Assembly: GCA_000436755.1 (NCBI GenBank)
Contig: FR887309.1
Coordinates: forward strand, 1 to 27,100
Reading direction: 5' to 3'
Origin: Clostridium sp. CAG:253
GTDB taxonomy: Bacteria > Bacillota > Clostridia > Lachnospirales > Lachnospiraceae
Length of the DNA: 27,100 nucleotides
Shown: positions 22,769-27,100 of the stretch, piece by piece
How the letters are laid out: each line of letters opens with the position of its first letter
Position numbering within the stretch: position 1 is the stretch's first letter
Made by a program: the position numbers and the translations under genes
The notes under the pieces: model-generated
Databases searched by the model: none
Told to the model about the DNA's origin: nothing
Seen by the model: only the letters and a program-made list of their open reading frames with translations

Positions 22769-24268
22769 TTGGGAGCTATTAGCGCAACAGATATCATATC
22801 TATAATTAAAAAAGAGATAGAAGATTTTGATTGGGACGATTCGGCAAGAGAAACTGGAGAGGTTATCTGGGTCGGTGACGGAATCGCAACAATTTATGGT
22901 ATAGACCATGCAATGTATGGTGAAATCGTAACTTTTGAAAACGGTGTCAAAGGAATGGTTCAGGATATAAGACAGAATGAAATCGGATGTATTCTTTTTG
23001 GCAGCGACCTCGGCATCAAAGAGGGAACAAAAGTTGTAAGAACAAAGAAAAAGGCAGGTATCCCTGTCGGAGATGCATTCCTCGGCAGAGTTGTAAATGC
23101 ATTGGGTGAGCCTATCGACGGTGAGGGAGATATAAAGGAAGATGATTATTTCCCTGTTGAGCAGGAAGCACCAAGTATTGTAGACAGAAAATCGGTTGAT
23201 ACACCGCTTGAGACAGGTATTCTTTCGATTGACTCTATGTTCCCTATAGGAAGAGGACAGCGTGAGCTTATCATCGGCGACAGACAGACAGGTAAGACTT
23301 CAATCGCAACAGATACTATAATCAACCAGAGAGGCAAAGATGTTATCTGTGTATATGTCGCAATAGGACAGAAAGCTTCAACAGTTGCAAAGATTGTAAA
23401 TACGTTAAAGAAACATGATGCAATGGATTATTCTATCGTAGTTTCATCTACTGCAAGTGATCCGGCATCATTACAGTATATTGCTCCATATGCAGGAACA
23501 GCACTTGCGGAGTATTTTATGCATAAGGGAAAAGATGTTTTGATAGTTTATGATGACCTTTCAAAACATGCGGTTGCATACAGAGCAATCTCACTTTTGC
23601 TTGAGCGTTCACCGGGACGAGAGGCTTATCCGGGTGATGTATTCTATCTTCATTCAAGACTTCTTGAGAGATCAAGCAGACTTAGTGATGAACTTGGCGG
23701 AGGTTCAATAACAGCGCTTCCGATTATTGAGACACAGGCAGGAGATGTATCGGCTTACATTCCTACAAACGTAATTTCTATCACAGACGGACAGATATTC
23801 CTTGAGAGTAATCTTTTCTTCTCGGGTATGCGTCCTGCCGTCAATGTCGGATTGTCAGTATCCCGTGTAGGTGGTGCGGCACAGACAAAGGCAATGAAGA
23901 AGGTTGCTGGAAGTATTCGTATCGATCTTGCACAGTACAGAGAGATGGAAGTGTTTACACAGTTTTCATCAGACCTTGACAGTGCAACAAAAGCGCAGCT
24001 TGACCATGGTGAAGCACTTATGGAGTTGCTTAAACAGCCGCTTTGCAGCCAGCTCAGCCTTCACGAGCAGGTTATCACGCTTTGTCTTGCAAATGCAGGT
24101 GTATTTGACAAAGTAGGAAAGAAGAATGTAAAGAAACTTCAGATGGATATTTTGGCAGAATTTGATACAAAACATCCTGAGATTGGTAGAGAGATAGATG
24201 ATAAGAAAGTGATTTCTGACGAGATGATAAAGAAAATCGTTGAGTTAGGAAAGGAAATGTCTAAGTAG
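22769..24268 (+). CDS. atpA: F1Fo ATP synthase subunit alpha
   Basis: Alpha alternates with beta in the F1 hexamer and carries the non-catalytic nucleotide site and the arginine finger. The 499-residue protein shows Walker A GDRQTGKT (170-177), Walker [37 protein letters not shown] and the arginine-finger segment [13 protein letters not shown] 22769 is chosen: GGGAGGTG at 22755-22762 lies six bases upstream and the resulting MGAISATDI start fits family length. An in-frame ATG at 22721 would overlap atpH and add 16 residues not typical of the family. Confidence 0.95.
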   Translation: MGAISATDIISIIKKEIEDFDWDDSARETGEVIWVGDGIATIYGIDHAMYGEIVTFENGVKGMVQDIRQNEIGCILFGSDLGIKEGTKVVRTKKKAGIPVGDAFLGRVVNALGEPIDGEGDIKEDDYFPVEQEAPSIVDRKSVDTPLETGILSIDSMFPIGRGQRELIIGDRQTGKTSIATDTIINQRGKDVICVYVAIGQKASTVAKIVNTLKKHDAMDYSIVVSSTASDPASLQYIAPYAGTALAEYFMHKGKDVLIVYDDLSKHAVAYRAISLLLERSPGREAYPGDVFYLHSRLLERSSRLSDELGGGSITALPIIETQAGDVSAYIPTNVISITDGQIFLESNLFFSGMRPAVNVGLSVSRVGGAAQTKAMKKVAGSIRIDLAQYREMEVFTQFSSDLDSATKAQLDHGEALMELLKQPLCSQLSLHEQVITLCLANAGVFDKVGKKNVKKLQMDILAEFDTKHPEIGREIDDKKVISDEMIKKIVELGKEMSK

Positions 24269-24284
24269 AACCGGAGGAGTATTT

Positions 24285-25187
24285 ATGGCAAATATTAAAG
24301 AGATTCAGGATAGAATGCGAAGCATTCAGGACACATTAAAAATCACAAATGCCATGTATATGATTTCCACTTCTAAACTCAAGAAGTCAAAGAAAATGCT
24401 TGCCGACACAGAGCCGTATTTCTTTGCTTTACAGTCAGAGATGAGTCGTATTTTGAGACATTTGCCTGAATTTGAAGATATATATTTTGAATCCGATTCA
24501 TCTGTAGCCAAAAAACCTGAGGAAAAGAGGGTAGGTTATATTGTAGTTACGGCAGATAAGGGACTTGCCGGTTCTTACAACCACAATATCATGAAAGCAG
24601 CCTACGAGCATCTTCAGTCTCATCCGAACAACAAATTGTTTGTTCTCGGAGAACTTGGCAGACATTATTTTGAACAGCAGGGTGTACATATTGATAAACA
24701 GTTTCATTATACTGTTCAGAATCCTTCTCTTAACAGAGCAAGAAACATATCAGAGGAACTTTTAGAGCAGTACCATGAGGGTAAACTTGATGAGATATAC
24801 ATTATTTATACCGCTATGGTAAATGCCGTTGCAGAGGAAGTAGAAATAAAGCAGCTTCTTCCGCTTAAAAGAGCAGATTTTGCTTCACTGCATATCCCGG
24901 TAGACGCACCGAGAGAGGAACTTGCACTCGTTCCTTCAGCAGAAGCGGTTATGGACAGAATAGTTCCGGATTATCTGGTAGGTTTCGTATATGGTGCACT
25001 TGTTGAGGCATTTTCATGTGAGCAGAATGCACGAATGATGGCTATGGAAAATGCGACAAACAGTGCAAAGGATATGTTGCATGAATTGGATATTTTATAT
25101 AATCGTGCCAGACAGGCAGCTATTACGCAGGAGATAACGGAAGTAATAGCGGGAGCGAAGGCACAGAAACGCAAAAAGAAGAGATAG
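24285..25187 (+). CDS. atpG: F1Fo ATP synthase subunit gamma
   Basis: Gamma is the rotating central shaft. The 300-residue product has the N-terminal helix IKEIQDRMRSIQDTLKIT and the C-terminal helix AMENATNSAKDMLHELDILYNRARQAAITQEITEVIAGA, which pair as a coiled coil inside F1, with the Rossmann-like domain (VTADKGLAGSYN, about 88-99) between. The tail is short and basic (KAQKRKKKR). GGAGG precedes the ATG 16 bases after atpA. Confidence 0.96.
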   Translation: MANIKEIQDRMRSIQDTLKITNAMYMISTSKLKKSKKMLADTEPYFFALQSEMSRILRHLPEFEDIYFESDSSVAKKPEEKRVGYIVVTADKGLAGSYNHNIMKAAYEHLQSHPNNKLFVLGELGRHYFEQQGVHIDKQFHYTVQNPSLNRARNISEELLEQYHEGKLDEIYIIYTAMVNAVAEEVEIKQLLPLKRADFASLHIPVDAPREELALVPSAEAVMDRIVPDYLVGFVYGALVEAFSCEQNARMMAMENATNSAKDMLHELDILYNRARQAAITQEITEVIAGAKAQKRKKKR

Positions 25188-25189
25188 TG

Positions 25190-25252
25190 TGCGAAACCGG
25201 CTGTAGGCTGTGCTGCTTGCACAAGCTAGGCAAGGTTTGCAAAAGTTTCGCA
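25190..25252 (+). promoter_or_regulatory. Structured RNA element between atpG and atpD
   Basis: TGCGAAAC (25190-25197) pairs perfectly with GTTTCGCA (25245-25252), closing a loop that holds two more hairpins: GC-TGTGC (25207-25213) with GCACA-GC (25219-25226, one bulged A), and GCAA/TTGC at 25230-25240. This is a three-way junction within 63 bases, more GC-rich than its surroundings. No T-tract follows. It starts three bases after the atpG stop. Confidence 0.5.
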
Positions 25253-25297
25253 GAGATTTATATAATTTGAGTGTTTAAAGATAGAAAGATAAAATAA

Positions 25298-26710
<1,413 letters not shown>

Positions 26711-26797
26711 ACAGAAGTATTAAGTTACTGTTCATTTGTATGCCGGACACTTTCTGTCAGGCTGTGCATAAATGACTATAACCGGAAATGAGGGAAT

Positions 26798-27100
26798 ATG
26801 GCTAATTCGTTTTATTTAAAAGTTATATCTGCAAACAGAATATTTTTCTCAGGAAGATGCGAATCTATAGTAGTACCTGAATTTGACGGAGAAAAAGAAA
26901 TTCTTGCTCATCATGAAAACATGGTAATTGCAATTAACCGTGGTGATATGCGTTTTAAACCGGAAGGTGAGAATGAGTGGCAGGAAGCTGTTGTGGGAAT
27001 GGGACTTGTTGAGATAATGAATAACCGTGTAACTTTGCTTGTAGAAACAGCAGAGCGTCCGGAGGAAATAGATATAGCCAGAGCTCAAGAGGCGAAGGAG
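26798..27100 (+). CDS. atpC: F1Fo ATP synthase subunit epsilon, 3' part outside window
   Basis: The frame from ATG 26798 stays open to the last base of the window and gives 101 residues. It begins MANSFYLKVISANRIFFSG and contains SIVVPEFDGEKEILAHHENMV, GDMRF and the VGMGLVEIMNNRVTLLVETAERPEEID strand, the normal N-terminal beta-sandwich of epsilon. It ends in the first turn of the C-terminal helical domain (IARAQEAKE). About 30-40 residues are expected beyond the edge. GAGGG lies just upstream of the start. It is the last gene of the standard atp order. Confidence 0.95.
   Translation, partial: MANSFYLKVISANRIFFSGRCESIVVPEFDGEKEILAHHENMVIAINRGDMRFKPEGENEWQEAVVGMGLVEIMNNRVTLLVETAERPEEIDIARAQEAKE

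Overview
The window looks like the chromosome of a low-GC, Gram-positive clostridium, most likely a motile member of the Lachnospiraceae. The reasons are AT-rich codon use, strong AGGAGG-type ribosome binding sites, frequent TTG and GTG starts, and a gene set typical of that family: a CBS/DRTGG pyrophosphatase, an AAA-ATPase/PD-(D/E)XK gene, a DUF4867 protein, a TrpX-like lipoprotein and an atpBEFHAGDC operon. The family assignment is inference. No tRNA, rRNA, CRISPR array or complete insertion sequence was seen.

Layout. 1-84 is the 3' end (domains V and VI) of a group II intron whose body lies outside the window. 143-813 holds two small membrane proteins of unknown function; the second, of 47 residues, has a leader that could fold as a pseudoknot. 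911-2152 (minus) is a DEDD-type exonuclease-like protein. 2406-5986 is a probable operon: cardiolipin synthase, a small zinc-ribbon protein, ruvA, ruvB. 6125-7186 is trpS with its own promoter and terminator. 7187-8932 is a palindrome-rich leader and an AAA-ATPase gene cut off inside its nuclease domain. 8996-10032 is a two-gene unit ending in a lytic transglycosylase without a signal peptide. 10110-12192 (minus) is DUF4867 followed by an RsmF-type rRNA methyltransferase. A divergent, palindrome-rich control region separates it from 12478-17215, which encodes a nitrilase-family amidase, a large TPR/acidic-linker protein with a degenerate AAA domain, and a nucleotide-regulated pyrophosphatase.

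17324-20446 is all on the minus strand: an orphan TrpX-like binding lipoprotein, the 3' remnant of a YitT/DUF2179 gene, a DUF5610-like protein with a sigma-28-like promoter, and ispE. From 20698 to the right edge runs the F1Fo ATP synthase operon in the order a, c, b, delta, alpha, gamma, beta, epsilon; epsilon is cut by the window end. The operon has an intercistronic hairpin after the c-subunit gene and a compact three-way-junction-like RNA before the beta-subunit gene.

Most of the window is housekeeping. The parts most worth following are the TPR/pseudo-AAA protein next to the CBS pyrophosphatase, the structured leaders at 584-652 and 7273-7366, the two broken genes (7397-8932 and 18413-18604), and the RNA structures inside the atp operon. 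All structures were found by reading; no folding, alignment or database search was run.
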